A stretch of 64,000 bases of DNA from Talpa occidentalis (GCF_014898055.3 NW_023604861.1:95916083-95980082), one strand, 5' to 3'. Shown: positions 33,317-45,780, counted from the first letter of the stretch. Numbers and translations are program-made. The notes: generated from the sequence alone by a model not told the origin.

Positions 33317-34569
33317 GGCAACATGGAGGCGAGGAGACGCTGCGAGTAAGATCTCCCATTAAAAAAAGTTAATAGGGAGGAAAAGCGGCAGGTCCCAGTG
33401 AGAACTGGGACACGGAAGATAAACGGACGACTCCAGCAAACGGCCCGAAGAAGAAAGTGGCCATAAAAGAGGACTAGAAGGGAGGGAAGCGCAGAACCCT
33501 GCTCCCCTCCCCCGCCCACAGAGGCAGCACTCTCCGACCGGCAGAGAGGAGGAAACAACAAACCAAAACGGCCAACAAGAAAAACGGACACAGCAAGCGG
33601 GACTGTGAGTGGAAAGGAACTATTGCAGCCACCACACCCCGTGAACGGGAGCTGAGGCGAACCCTGCAGGATCCGCCGCGGAGGTGAGCTCCAGGCGCCA
33701 TTAAAGAGAGCCCCGCCCCCCAGGAGGAGACCAGCACCAGCACACAGCCCCGGCGGCCCGGTAAGCTTGCGCGGAAAGTGGCGCGGATCCAGACCGGATC
33801 GCAGCTGCCCAGGTCCCCGCGCCTGCGACCTAGGCTTGCGGGGAGACGGCGGAGGCCCTCCCTGAGTGAGCAGGAACAAGGCGCCCAGGCAGGGGAGCGG
33901 GATTCAAAAGGCGCCATTCCCGCGCCACTGATCTGGGCTACAGCCCGCGTCCTGGAACTGAGGGCTTTGGAACTGAGACCCGGGGCACGAAATTAGGGGC
34001 GTGGGTTCCCCACGACGGTGGGGCACAAGGCAGACACAGCACCCCAAAGCCGTTGAGGTGTACCCTACCATCCCCGCTCTGCTCCCTGTCCCACGGGGTG
34101 GAAAATCAGCTCCCCAAGGGCTCTAGGAGAGATCTCTGGCGCCACCTAGCGACTTGACCCCAGCAGAGGCTACTGAAGGAGCTAGTGGCCAGCTGGGGAG
34201 TTAGCCCACACCTGGCTCCTTCCGAACAAGTAGTCTGAGCCCACAGGGAGAGCGAGCACCCACAGCCGGGGCAGACCAGGCGCGCAGAAGAGTGTGCCTG
34301 AGACCAGACGCGCAGGGAGTGTGTCCCACATCACCATTTTAGAACAGGGACATTTCTTCAGTAAAGACTACCTGCAGAAGGCTTCCTCAGGAGCCAGAGG
34401 TGAGCGGGGGAAGTTCGCCCACACCAGACCCCCTCTGGCCTGCAGTCCAAGCCCAGAGGGGAGCAGGAACCCACCGCCGGGGCAGACCAGGCGCACAGGG
34501 GAGTGTGTCCCCACATCGGCATTTTAGAACAGGGACCTTTCTCCATTAAAGGCTGCTTGAAACTGACAG
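33317..34569 (+). promoter_or_regulatory. L1 5' UTR with repeated segment
   Basis: Homologous to 22630-23962. The word CATTTTAGAACAGGGAC occurs at 34335 and 34520, 185 bp apart, inside similar flanks, so the 3' part of the UTR is a degenerate tandem repeat. It should hold the internal promoter. Confidence 0.75.
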
Positions 34570-35693
34570 ATGACTCCTGGAAGAACCAGAGGGGAACAGA
34601 GAAGCCCACCCAAGATGCCGGCCAGTCCCAACAACACAGTTTCCCAACGCATACGGCAAATTAGAAAACAGACAGTAGGGAGGAGAAGAACCACACGCAA
34701 CCTAGCAACTCTCCAGAGAAAAAGCACACCGCAAAAAGAAAGCCAGCCCCCAGATTGCAAAGACAATAACTTGGAAGAATTTCTGAGCCTTCCAGAAAGA
34801 GAATTTAAAATTGCCGTGATTAAAAAACTGACAGAAGTCATAAAGGAAACAATGATAAGGGAAAAATAATCAACAATCAGAAGAATGCAATTGAGTCCCT
34901 AGAGAGGGAAAACAATGGTCAGAAGAAAGAAATTGAGTCCCTAAAGAGGGAAGTAAAAGAAATGCAGGAGATCAAAGAATTAATGGAAGAACTAAAGAAT
35001 TCTGGGAAAAGCAATGAAAGCAGAATAGATGAAATGGAAGAACGAATAAGTAATCTTGAAGACACAGAAATAAAAAGAACCAAAACAGAAAAGGAAAGAG
35101 AAGTACGAAGGAAAAAGAACGAAGAAAGACTTCGGGAACTATCTGACTCCATGAGGAAAGGAAATATAAGAGTTATAGGAATACCAGAAGGAGAGGAGAG
35201 AGATGTAGGAACAGAGAAAATATTCAAAGAGATAATTGAAGAGAACTTCCCAAATGTGAAGAAGGAGCTGAAAATTGATATACAAGAAGCAAGAAGAACA
35301 CCAAACTTCCACGACGAAAGGAAAAATACAGCAAGACACATAATAGTAAAGCTCCCAAGAATCCAGGACAAGGAAAAAATAATGAAGCTGGCAAGAGGGA
35401 AGAAACAGATAACATTCAAAGGAAAACCAATCAGGCTGACATCAGACTTCTCCGAAGAAACACTACGGGCAAGGAGAGAGTGGAGGGACATAGTCAACAG
35501 ACTCCAAGAAAACAGATGCCAACCAAGAATACTCTATCCCGCAAAGCTCTCCTTCCTCTTTGAAGAAAGAATATGGACCTTCCCAGACAAACAGAAACTC
35601 CGGAATTTCATTGCAACTAAACCCCCACTCCAAAAAATACTACAGAGTCCTAAAGCCAGAACATCAGAGGGACGAATAACAATGAAAGAAGGC
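34570..35693 (+). pseudogene. ORF1: L1 ORF1, frameshifted
   Basis: Same architecture as the intact ORF1 at 21559-22629. One A is missing near 34850, so the first frame stops at 34869. The coiled coil, RRM-like and C-terminal domains continue in the frame 34962-35714, and a 2-base loss near 35648 replaces the last few residues. It carries an extra 42-bp unit (about 34878-34919) that adds two heptads to the coiled coil relative to the other copy. Confidence 0.88.
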
Positions 35694-35752
35694 CAAAAAA
35701 AAAAAAGTTATTAAAAGAATAAATAAATAAAATCAAAGGAAAGACAAACACA

Positions 35753-38700
35753 ATGGCAAATACAGATGTTAACATATCAATATTAACTCTAAATGTAAAT
35801 GGACTAAACTCTTCAATAAAAAGACACAGAGTGGCAGCCTGGATTAAGAAACAAAACCCAACCTTTTGCTGTCTCCAGGAAACACATTTAGCTACAAAAG
35901 ATAAAAATAGGCTCAAAGTTAAAGGATGGAAAACAATCCTACAAGCAAATGGACCAAAAAAGAAAGCAGGAACAGCTATACTTATGTCAGATAAAACAGA
36001 TTTCAAACTCAAAAAGATAAAAAGAGACCCCCAATGGTCACTACATTATGATCAAGGGGACAATACTTCAAGAAGAAATAACACTCATTAACATATACTC
36101 ACCAAACGAAGGAGCACCAAAATATATCAGACAACTGTTGTCCTCTCTGAAAACAGACATCAGAGAAAACACATACGTAGTGGGAGACTTCAACACACCA
36201 CTATCAACAATGGATAGATCAACAAGACAAAAAATAAGTAAAGAAACCAAAGCTCTAAATAAGGACCTAGAGCAATTAGGCTTAACAGACATCTATAGAA
36301 CACTAAACCCCAAAAAAACGGAGTACACATTTTTCTCAAGCGCACACGGATCATTCTCCAGCATCGATCACATACTGGGGCACAAGACAAACATCAACAG
36401 ATACACCAAGATTGAAATCATATCAACCATCTTTTCTGACCATGAAGGCATCAAACTAGAAATAAACCATAAAAAGAAGGCAAGGAACTTTCCTACCTCA
36501 TGGAGATTAAAAACCACACTACTGGAAGACCATTGGACTAATGAGGAGATCAAAGAAGAAATTAAAAAATTTTTTGAATTGAACGACAAGGAGGACACTA
36601 ATATCCTAAATGTATGGGATGCAGCAAAAGCAGTAATAAGAGGAAAATATATAGCAATAGAAGCTCACATCAAGAAACAAGAAAGAACGCAAAGAAACAA
36701 CCTCATCTCGAAGCTCAAAGATCTAGAAAAGAACAACAAAAACCCCAAAACCAGTAGAAGAAAAGAAATAATAAAAACCAAAGCAGAAATAAATGAATTG
36801 AAACTAAAAAAAACAATCCAAAAGATCAATGAAACCAAGAGCTGGTTTTTTGAAAAAATCAATAAAATAGACAAACCCCTAGCCAGGCTCACAAAGGAAA
36901 AAAGGGAGAAAGCACAAATAAACAGGATCATAAATGAAAGAGGAGAAATCACAACGGACACAGCAGAAATCAAAAGAATAATCAGTAACTACTATGAACA
37001 GTTATATGGAAACAAGTTTAACAATCTAGAGGAGATGGACAAATTCCTACAACTCTACAATCACCCAAAGCTAGATAAAGAAGAAATAGAACACCTAAAC
37101 AGACCAATTACAATTAGCGAAATTGAAATGGTAATCAAAAACCTCCCCAAAAACAAAAGCCCAGGACCTGATGGATTTACAAATGAATTTACCAAACATT
37201 CAGAGACGAATTAGTGCCTATCCTTCACAAACTCTTCCAAAAAATTGAGAAGGAAGGGACAATACCAAACACGTTTTATGAAGCCAACATTACACTAATA
37301 CCAAAACTGAACAAGGACAACACAAAAAAGGAAAACTACAGGCCAATCTCCCTAATGAACACTGATGCAAAAATCCTCAATAAAATTTTAACTATCAGAA
37401 TCCAACAATGTATCCATAAGATAATTCACCACGACCAAGTTGGATTCATTCCAGGGGCACAAGGATGGTTTAACATCCGAAAATCAATCAACGTTATCCC
37501 ACACATCAACAAAAAGAAATATAAAAACCATATGATAATATCAATAGATGCTGAGAAAGCTTTCGACAAAGTACAACACCCATTCATGATAAAAGCCCTT
37601 GAAATTCTGGGGATACAAGGAACATACCTCAACATCATAAAGGCCATCTATGACAAGCCAACAGCCAGTATCATTCTCAATGGTGAAAAGCTGAAAGCAA
37701 TTCCATTAAGATCTGGAACAAGACAAGGATGTCCACTCTCACCATTGCTTTTCAATATAATACTGGAAGTCCTAGCCAGGGCAATAAGACAAGAGAAAGA
37801 CATCCAAGGAATCCAAATAGGAAAAGAAGAAGTCAAACTATCACTATTTGCAGACGATATGATATTATACATAGAGAACCCCAAAAACTCCACAGAAAAG
37901 CTAATTCAACTCATCAATCAGTTCAGTAAAGTGGCAGGATACAAAATCAACACGCAAAAGTCAGTAGCCTTCCTATACACAAACAATAAATCTGAAGAAG
38001 AAGAAATCAAAAAGACCATCCCTTTGTTATTGAAACAAAAAAAAATCAATATTTGGGAATAAATCTAACAAAAGAGGTAAAGGACCTATACAAAGAAAAC
38101 TATAAAACACTGTTAAAAGAAATAGAAGAAGACACAAAGAAATGGAGAGACATCCCCTGCTCATGGATTGGAAGAATAAACATTATTAAAATGGCCATCC
38201 TACCAAAAGCAATATACAGATTCAATGCTATTCCAATCAAAATTTCAATGTCATTCTTCAAAGAAATAGAACAATTATTGATGAAATCCATATGGAATCA
38301 CCAAAAACCCAAATAGCCAAAGCTCTCCTGAAAAAAAAAGAAGGGAATGGAGGCATCAGACTCCCAGACTTCAAACTATACTACAAAGCCATAATCATCA
38401 AAACTGCATGGTATTGGAACAAGAACAGACATACAGACCAATGGAATCGAATAGAAAATCCAGAAATAAACCCACAGATTTATGGTCAACTAATCTTTGA
38501 CAAAGGAGCAAAGAATATGCATTGGAGCAAAGAAAGTTTGTTCAATAAATGGTGCTGGGAAAACTGGGTCGCTACATGCAAAAGAATGAAGCTTGACCAC
38601 CACCTTGCACCATACACAAAAATCAACTCAAAATGGATTAAAGAACTCGACATAAGACCTGAAACCATAAAATATATAGAAGGAAATATAGGCGAAACAC

Positions 38701-39567
38701 TACGTGATTTGCACATCAAAGACATCTTTACAGACACATCACCCAAAGCAGTGATAGTGAAGGCAAAGATAAACAGCTGGGACTACATCAAATAAAGAGC
38801 TTTTGCACAGCAAAAGAGACAATAACAAAAACAAAGAGAAACCCCACCAACTGGAGAACATTTTGCACCCAACACTAATGATAAAGGACTGATCACAAAA
38901 ATCTGCAAAGAGCTGATGAGACTCAACAACACAAAGAAATAATCCAGTCAAAAAATGGGCAGAAGAGCTTAAAAGAAACTTCTCTGAAGAGGAAATGCAA
39001 ATGGCCAACAGGCATATGAAAAAATGTTCAACATCACTTGTCATCAGGGAAATGCAAATCAAAACTACCATGAGATACCATCTTACACCAGTGAGAATGG
39101 CACATATTAAAAAAACTAGCAACAACAAATGTTGGCGAGGGTGTGGAGAAAAAGGAACTCTTCTGCACTGTTGGTGGGAGTGCAAACTGGTCCAACCACT
39201 GTGGAAAACTGTATGGAGATTTCTGGACCTACTAAACATAGAGCTTCCATATGATCCAGCAATTCCACTCCTAGGTATTTACCCAAAGGACCAGAAACAT
39301 CAATTCCAAAGAACACCTGCACCCCTATGTTTATAGCAGCACTGTTTACAATAGCTAAGCTTGGAAACAACCCAAATGCCCAAAAATAGATGACTGGATC
39401 AAGAAGATGTGGTACTATATACCATGGAATATTACTCAGCATTCAAAAAAGATAAACACATGCAATTTGCAGCAACATGGATGGCGCTGGAAGGGATCAT
39501 GCTCAGCGAAATAAGCCAAAAAGAAAAAGAAAAATACCGGATGGTCTCACTCATAACAGGAATCTAG
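35753..39567 (+). pseudogene. ORF2: L1 ORF2 (endonuclease and reverse transcriptase), frameshifted
   Basis: Starts MANTDVNISILTLNVNGLNS, the N-terminus of the apurinic-type endonuclease with its Asn and the QETHL motif. The frame breaks into pieces at 35753-36091, 36048-37214, 37214-38062, 38053-38316, 38292-38795 and 38995-39336. The reverse transcriptase keeps [11 protein letters not shown] and FADD, and the C-terminal Cys/His segment (CWRGC...HCWWEC) is present. The final stop is at 39565-39567. At least five frameshifts make it non-functional. Confidence 0.9.
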
Positions 39568-39655
39568 AAAACTTAAATAAGGGACCAGGAAAATGAATAA
39601 CTATAAGAAAGTGAAAATCAAAATCAACAAAAAACTATGAACCAGGGACAATTTT

Positions 39656-39701
39656 AGGGGGGCGGGGGTGGGAGGGGGGGGATTGGGTCAGAATGGGGGG
39701 G
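39656..39701 (+). other. G-rich tract in the L1 3' UTR
   Basis: Five or more runs of three to seven G within 46 bp, on the L1 sense strand, matching the quadruplex-prone polypurine tract known in mammalian L1 3' UTRs. The complementary C-rich tract is at 16387-16430 and 17524-17570 in the minus-strand copies. Confidence 0.75.
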
Positions 39702-39756
39702 CTGCAATTGTATGGGGAATATAACAATAAAATTTATTAATAAAAAAAAAAAAAAA

Positions 39757-40140
39757 GAAATACCATTGAATGGGAAAAAAATATCCATACAATGTAGAAC
39801 TGAAACATGGTTAATAGGCAATATATACAAAAGCTTATAAAATTCAACAATAACAAACCAAATAACCCAACTGGATAAACCGGCAGCAGATCTGAACAGA
39901 CAATTCACCAAAAGGATATCCAAAGGTTCAATAGACCATTGGAAAAATGTTCATCAAAGCTTTGAAGAAGGGTGGTGAGGACTAAACCACAATGAGCTAG
40001 CATATCACACCCATGAGAATGGAACAAATTAAAAAGACCCCCAGCACGTGCTGGAGAGGATGCAGAGAAAGAGGAATCTTATCACCTTGTTGGTGGGAAT
40101 GTAAACTGGTCTGGCTATTTTGGAAAGCAACCTGGACCTA
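39757..40140 (+). mobile_element. 3'-transduced piece of an older L1
   Basis: Sequence between the L1 poly-A (39742-39756) and a second poly-A (40142-40162). It resembles an older L1 ORF2 end (AATAACCCAACTGGATAAA..., CAATTCACCAAAAGGATAT, GTTGGTGGGAATGTAAACTGG), distinct from the young family. It has no target duplication of its own and is absent from paralogous empty sites, so it was carried in by read-through of the L1 transcript. Confidence 0.82.
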
Positions 40141-40534
40141 CAAAAAAAAAAAAAAAAAAAAAGACAGCTCCATATTTTCACAGATAGAAACATTCATTTC
40201 ATAAATGAAAAAACATTTTGACTTGAGTTACAAATACCATGTTGAATCTAACTATAAACATTTTTTTATGAACTGTAAAATATGACAATTTATTGTAATC
40301 ACAAAGAGGGTGCCAAGCCCTATAGTGGTGGTCTTGATGGGGACAGGAGGGGATCAGTGTGTGAGGCAGTGGATTTGCTGAGTCTGATCCATATCAGTCC
40401 AGAGCACCTAGTCAGAAATTGCCTTTTTTCAAGATTTGGTATTAAAAGGAACTCCAGATGGGAAGTTTTTGGAATATTTAATTCATAATTGAGTGCAGGT
40501 AGAAATAACATGTTTGAAAACCTATCAAAATTCT

Positions 40535-40538
<4 letters not shown>

Positions 40539-40567
<29 letters not shown>
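40539..40567. repeat. (AC)n microsatellite
   Basis: About 14 AC dinucleotides. The paralogous position at 3002-3017 has about eight, and a SINE occupies the place at 29568. Confidence 0.95.
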
Positions 40568-41488
40568 AGCATACATGCAGATGTACCTTACAAATTGCTG
40601 TCCCTTCATCCATCCTCTAGACATTTGGGATGTGTAATCAGGCCCAAGACTCAAATTTCTCCTATGGATGTTTGCTAACCTGAAACTATTGGATGTAAAG
40701 ATGCCTTCTATACAGAAATGTCACTTCTTATAAGAGACATTTTCACTGTGTTTGAGATATAATATGGTGATACTGAAAAACTGTTTTTGACCAAAACTTG
40801 CTGGGCTTTTTTGGTCAAATATGGTAAAACTCATTCACAAAACTGTTTTTCAATGTGACATAAGTTTACATTTCAAGTGTCTTAGTTGGGCACCAAAATT
40901 TTTATGAAAAGGAGATAAGTCCACGGGAAAAGAATCATAAAGACCTAATCAGTAACTGAAATCCTTCTTGGCATAAAAATTGTCATTACAGGATCCTGGT
41001 TCCATTAATCCCAAAGGTGGTTGTGTCAGGAAGTAACCTGCAAAGAGCAGTTTGAATCTTGTAAGTAGATGAAGGAGGAGATAACTGAGTCTGATAATCA
41101 CCACAGACTATTCCTTCTGAGGGTGAGAGATGATCCGTGTGCGTCCTATGACAATCCGGACAAGAAAGGAAGTTGTCCCTGTCACTCTTCTCCCTGCTTC
41201 AACTCCCAGTTACCTTTTAATTGTAAATGAACCTGACACAGGCAACCTCTAGAACAGTGATTCAGAATGGAGATTATAGATTCTGGGTTTCAATGCCCCT
41301 AGGCCAGAGACCTGAGGTGCACCCAAGTATGGTCACAGAAGCCTCATTTTCCACCCCTACTTCCAGCTGCACATTCCCTGGGGGAAAGTCTCCTTTTCCC
41401 AAGAACAGATTGATGTCCATGGAGCTGATGTCCACACAGTAGCTTTTGCTGGTTTAGAGATAAATATGTTCTTGAAGTATGAAATCTT

Positions 41489-41758
41489 GGGCTCCCTGTT
41501 AGCGCAAGGGGTTAAGACGCAACCTATGAAGCTATCCCCAGTCTCTGCAGCACAAGTTCAATCCCCGGCCAGGGAGCAACCCACATGGCGCAGCAGACCT
41601 CTCCTGACTCACCCGCTGCTCCCCTCAGCAGTGTACCTCTGTCCTTCTGCCTGCTCTGCTACCCGTTCTGGCTCTGGTGAATTCTCTCGCGCTCCCGCGC
41701 TTCTGACTGTACCCAGTGCTTGTATAAATAAATAAATAAATCTTAAAAAAAAAAAAGA
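41489..41758 (+). mobile_element. tRNA-derived SINE
   Basis: Shared insertion with 9188-9453. A-box-like TAGCGCAAGGGGTTAAGAC, B-box-like AGTTCAATCCCC, tail AAATAAATAAATAAATC plus poly-A. Confidence 0.85.
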
Positions 41759-42343
41759 ATAGGAAATCAGGTATCTGCTTTGAATTACCATGTTCTTGGA
41801 ATGCTCAAAAAAGAAATATTTTGAGTAAGTGTTGTCATCGTGTTATGACTGAGAATAGCTTTGCAGCTTTGCAGCACTCTAAACGTATGAGAGGAGATGA
41901 TAGTTTAAGTAATGAAGAAGCAGGAAATTGAGAATATAGCAAAATACCAGTTTAACAAAATTACCAAATATTGTTCTATAGAAATCATACCAATCTGATA
42001 AAATCCATTATGTTGCTCCTTTTCTTGCAAAGTGTCTCTGTCATTGTGTGGTTATGAGGCTGACCACATGTCACTGACCAATGCAGGCCAGGCAGGGAGC
42101 ATCCAAGCAGCTGTCCCTTTCACCATGAGGGGCTGTTCCCTGTTCCAGCCCACCCACGCTCCCTGCCCTGTTCCAGGCCAACGCTGTGCACTGACAGGGC
42201 TTCACAGCTGGTGTCTCTGGTGGGCTGAGACACTCATGGTCCAGAGCTCTCCACACCTTCCTCTTACACACACTCAGGGTCTTCTCTGACTGCTCATGAG
42301 ACAAAAGTCAAACATGAGGGCATCTGGTCCAGGCCATGAGGGA

Positions 42344-42371
42344 GGTTTTTGTTCAGGGCTCAACCACTGTG
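42344..42371 (-). promoter_or_regulatory. 12-RSS of the second IGKV2-type gene
   Basis: Heptamer CACAGTG (42365-42371), 12-bp spacer and nonamer ACAAAAACC (42344-42352) on the minus strand; both elements are consensus. Confidence 0.95.
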
Positions 42372-43104
42372 GGAGGAAAATAACTAGCCTGCATGCAGTA
42401 ATAGACTCCAACATCCTCAGCCTCCACCCTGCTGATCTTCAGGGTGAAATCTGTGCCTGACCCGCTGCCACTGAACCTGTCTGAGACCCCAGAGGGCCTG
42501 TTGGAGACCTTATAGATCAGGGCCCTTGGAGACTGGCCTGGTTTCTGCAGGTGCCAACTCAAAAAGGTATACCCATAACTATTTTGAAGGCTCTGACTGG
42601 CCCTGCAGGAGATGGAGACCTGCTCCCCAGGGACGACGGGCAGGGAGAGTGGGGTCTGGGTCAGCACAACCTCCCCACTGGATCCTGAAGAAAGGAGAGA
42701 AAAGTGACAAGCAAAGACAAGTATTATCAGTCATTTTTATTATTTCAAGTCTGTTATTCCTTTAGGCTAAATTACTGCTTTGTTTACTATCAGTATTTGA
42801 GGTATGTAATTGTACACCAAAACCATGAGCTCACAATAAACAACCTGTGGAAAGAGACCCCAAAACTTTGCCTGCCCTCTCTAGTCAGGGTCCCCAGGGT
42901 ACAGATGCTTCACGTAGTCACAGACTTAGCACCACTTTCTCTTAAGGACAAGACACACACACCTAACACAGAGACGGAATACTCATGGGGAGCGGAGGGC
43001 CCCAGAGCTCAGGTTCCCCACCCTGGGCTCCATTCTCACCGCCCCTCAGCCTTACCTGGGGTCCAGAGCATCAGCAGCCCCAGGAGCTGAGCAGGGAACC
43101 TCAT
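42372..43104 (-). CDS. IGKV: Immunoglobulin kappa variable gene, IGKV2-type, apparently functional
   Basis: Leader exon 43056-43104 (49 bp, MRFPAQLLG, donor GTAAG) and V exon 42372-42684 (313 bp, acceptor TTCTTCAG). The product is a kappa variable domain. FR1 is [16 protein letters not shown], Cys23 is in SISCRAS, CDR1 is [11 protein letters not shown], and the core Trp is in LSWHLQKPG, where His replaces the Tyr of the paralogue. FR3 has [13 protein letters not shown] and Cys104 is in [12 protein letters not shown]. The frame is open, and splice sites, RSS and octamer are intact. Compared with 10065-10794, the differences cluster in CDR1 and CDR3, the antigen-contacting loops. Confidence 0.95.
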
Positions 43105-43202
43105 TTTGAGAGGGTGACCTGATGGGCCCTGTCGGGTGAGATCAGTCTGCAGCTGGTGTTTTATCTCAGCCCTGAAGGCGCAGGTCCTCCCTAGGGACCC
43201 GC

Positions 43203-43210
43203 ATGCAAAT
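43203..43210 (-). promoter_or_regulatory. V-kappa promoter octamer
   Basis: Exact ATTTGCAT on the coding strand, 99 bp upstream of the leader ATG, in the same place as in the paralogue at 10892. Confidence 0.9.
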
Positions 43211-44589
43211 GTATCTGTTGGGGACAGTGGGGTAGATAGAGCCCAGGGGAGACCGGAGGGTTTCATATGAACACAGTGAGTGTCCTTTCTTTCATCAGTC
43301 TGATGGAAACTGAAAGAAACATTTGTGTATCCCCAAGTCAAGAAAGATCAGATTCTGCAAGTTTATTTGTTTTGTGCACAATACAAGCCGTGTATTCCTG
43401 CTTCTCTTCAAATAGCATATGCTGAGGCACTGCCTCTGACCACGCAGAGACGTGTCCAGGTCTCCCTCAGGTAAGTGAGTGACCACCTTCTTGGCTTCTC
43501 TCAGGTGATCTCACGAGCGAATCAGCTCCTCCTCTGGACTGATGAGCAGCGTCTCAAGGTGCAAGATGGACGTGAGGGTCCTTTGTATGTCCTTTGTATC
43601 TGCTGTTCTGAGGTTAACGGTTCAACTCTGTCAGATAGAAGGACCTAGTACACTAAATTCCATAAGTATATTTAAATCAGAAGACCCTAACAAGGAGAAT
43701 AAATTTTCTTTCTTAGAGAGACCAAATCGACTTGTTTAAGAAGAAAGCACAAAAAAATGTTATATCTTAGTGAAGGCCAAATTTAGGGAATCCAGTTGTT
43801 AAAGTCTCTTGAACTCTGTCATCCTTACACACTGTAGTCATAATGGATTAATTTAAGAAATTTCTGAAGGGAAATAGCCCTTGGGGGAATGGAATTAAGT
43901 AAATAAGAAATTATATGTGTGTGCATGTGTGTATGTATGATAAGAAGCAAACAAACATGAAAGTAACACAAGCCTGACCACGTCTGAATCTGGCCGTGCA
44001 CACAGGCCACGGGTGGTGGAGAGGACACAGGTGGAGAATGACCCGCATGAGGTCCCGAGGGAGGAGACCCCTGCTTCTCCAGTCCTGACCACGGTCCCTG
44101 ACGGAGGACACACAGTGACAGTGGCTGCTCTTCGGGTTCCCATCCTCAAATATGAAGTTGACACTGGACAACGTGAAGAGACAGGGCCCCACTGCGCAGG
44201 TGACGCTTTGTTTACATTGGGGTGCTAGTTGTCACCTCCCGTATGGCCATCTCTTCTGGAAGCACATTTACGACAACCCCTTTTCTCTTTATGTCTCCTT
44301 AGAATTGTCCATAAGGGGTCCTCACTGAGCTCTAAAAGAGGAGAGGTTTCACTCCTGCCCATTACACCTGTAGTTCTGGAGAGTTACTTGGAGAGGAGCA
44401 GCAGAGGCTAGAGGTTCTGCGCCCTGCCCTGGGCTTTCTAGAGAGGTGTGAGGACCACAAAAGCAGGCAACTTATCCACTCAGTGATAATATGCTCTGGT
44501 TTCCTGGACAGCGACAGAGAACTCCATGTCGGGTGTTTGCTTCCCTGAACACATGCCCCCAGACCATGAAAGGATTGTAATTTAACCTC
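43211..44589. other. Intergenic spacer
   Basis: Paralogous to 10900-12299; no gene recognised. Confidence 0.65.
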
Positions 44590-45560
44590 TACCTCCCTCT
44601 ATTAAAACATTTCTAGACAAGAAAGAATAGGGAGAAAAATTGCAAAAGACATATCAGGGATGGCGCTATTATTTGAAATACACAGATAATTCTTAGAACA
44701 AACATCTCAATAAAAATTGGGGCAATGTCCTTAGCAGACCCCTCACCCAAGGAGATACACAGTCCACTCATAAGCAAGTGAAGAGATGGGCCACATGTCA
44801 CATCATCTGGAAATGCAAAGGAAATCAGCAGTAGCCCCACTGCACCCCATCTTGGATGCCCGAATCTAGAACAGTGACACTTCATCACAACATCATCTGT
44901 CACTAAGATGTGACCCCAGGGACTGTCTCACAGATCACGGTGGGAACGCAAATTGGTGCCATCACTTTGGACCACAGGGTGTTGGTTTCCTCCAAGATGA
45001 TCACACTCTTGCATGTCACCCAGCAACTACTCCTTTGTATTTCCCCCAAAGAGTTAAACATCCACATTACCCTGACCTCAGTGCTTATGGTACTTTACTC
45101 ATAAATTAAGAATTTGGGAGCGCCCAGGTGTCCTCCAGGGGGTGGTGAATGTACAAATAAACTGTGGCTCATCCAGACGATGGATCATGGCTCAGCACTA
45201 AATGGTCCCCACCATGATATTTGAGGGAGGCCCTGATGTCACATCATCATGACAGGTGACGATGTGAGGAGGGGTCACTGTCTATAGTCAGGCATCCTAG
45301 GGGGTGACTGTGTGCTGCTGATGATTTAATTTGTGATTCCTGAATGAACAAAAATGGACATGGAAGAAACTTAACTTTAAGGACAGAAATCAAGCTGAAA
45401 AATGTGCATCCATGTGAAGGACATTCAGGGGAAGGGGACACAGTGGGGACAGTAATGACGTCAAGGGCTATGGGGGGATTAAGAGGTGGAGCACAAAGGA
45501 ATATGAAACAGTGAAGCTGCTCTGTGGACACTGTCACTGGGGACACGTGCCCTGGTCAAC
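44590..45560 (+). mobile_element. Ancient L1 remnant
   Basis: Paralogue of 12300-13260, with the same eroded L1 ORF2-end landmarks and no open frame. Confidence 0.7.
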
Positions 45561-45741
45561 TGCGAACACTTAGTGCCTGAGCACTAAGCAGGACCCTGAG
45601 CAGGGGCGGGTCCTCTACTAATCTGTGGGTTCAGGGTCATCAGCTGGAACATCTGTACACCTGCTGGGGAGATGAGGTCTGCGTGAGAGGAGGGTGTTAT
45701 GGGAAAATCCTTATGCTCTATTTCTAGGAGCCTTAACGATC

Positions 45742-45743
<2 letters not shown>

Positions 45744-45778
<35 letters not shown>
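45744..45778. repeat. (TG)n microsatellite
   Basis: About 17 uninterrupted TG dinucleotides. The paralogous sites near 13440 and 25808 have only about five and three, so the tract expanded in this unit. Confidence 0.95.

Positions 45779-45780
<2 letters not shown>

Larger units (their letters stand above)
33305..40172 (+). mobile_element. L1: Near-full-length L1 with 3' transduction
   Basis: L1 body 33317-39756 on the plus strand, then 384 bp of non-L1B sequence (39757-40140), then a second poly-A. The whole is flanked by one 12-bp duplication, AAGACAGCTCCA (33305-33316 and 40161-40172). The empty site is contiguous in the paralogues near 2600 and 29190. The 5' end is within a few bases of that of the L1 at 23962. 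Both ORFs carry frameshifts, so it is inactive now. Confidence 0.92.
40173..42343. other. Flanking block (right part) and spacer
   Basis: Continues the block interrupted at 33305; matches 2610-3122 plus 8381-10036. It carries the intact pre-insertion site of the ERV at about 40671-40685 and a CA microsatellite. No gene seen. Confidence 0.7.

Noticed and set aside
34919..37893. Long minus-strand frames opposite the plus-strand L1
   Set aside because: Antisense shadows of L1 ORF1/ORF2; the same peptides appear in mirror position at the other L1.
39757..40140. Independent older L1 insertion beside the young L1
   Set aside because: No separate target duplication, and empty sites lack both parts; a 3' transduction explains all the observations better.
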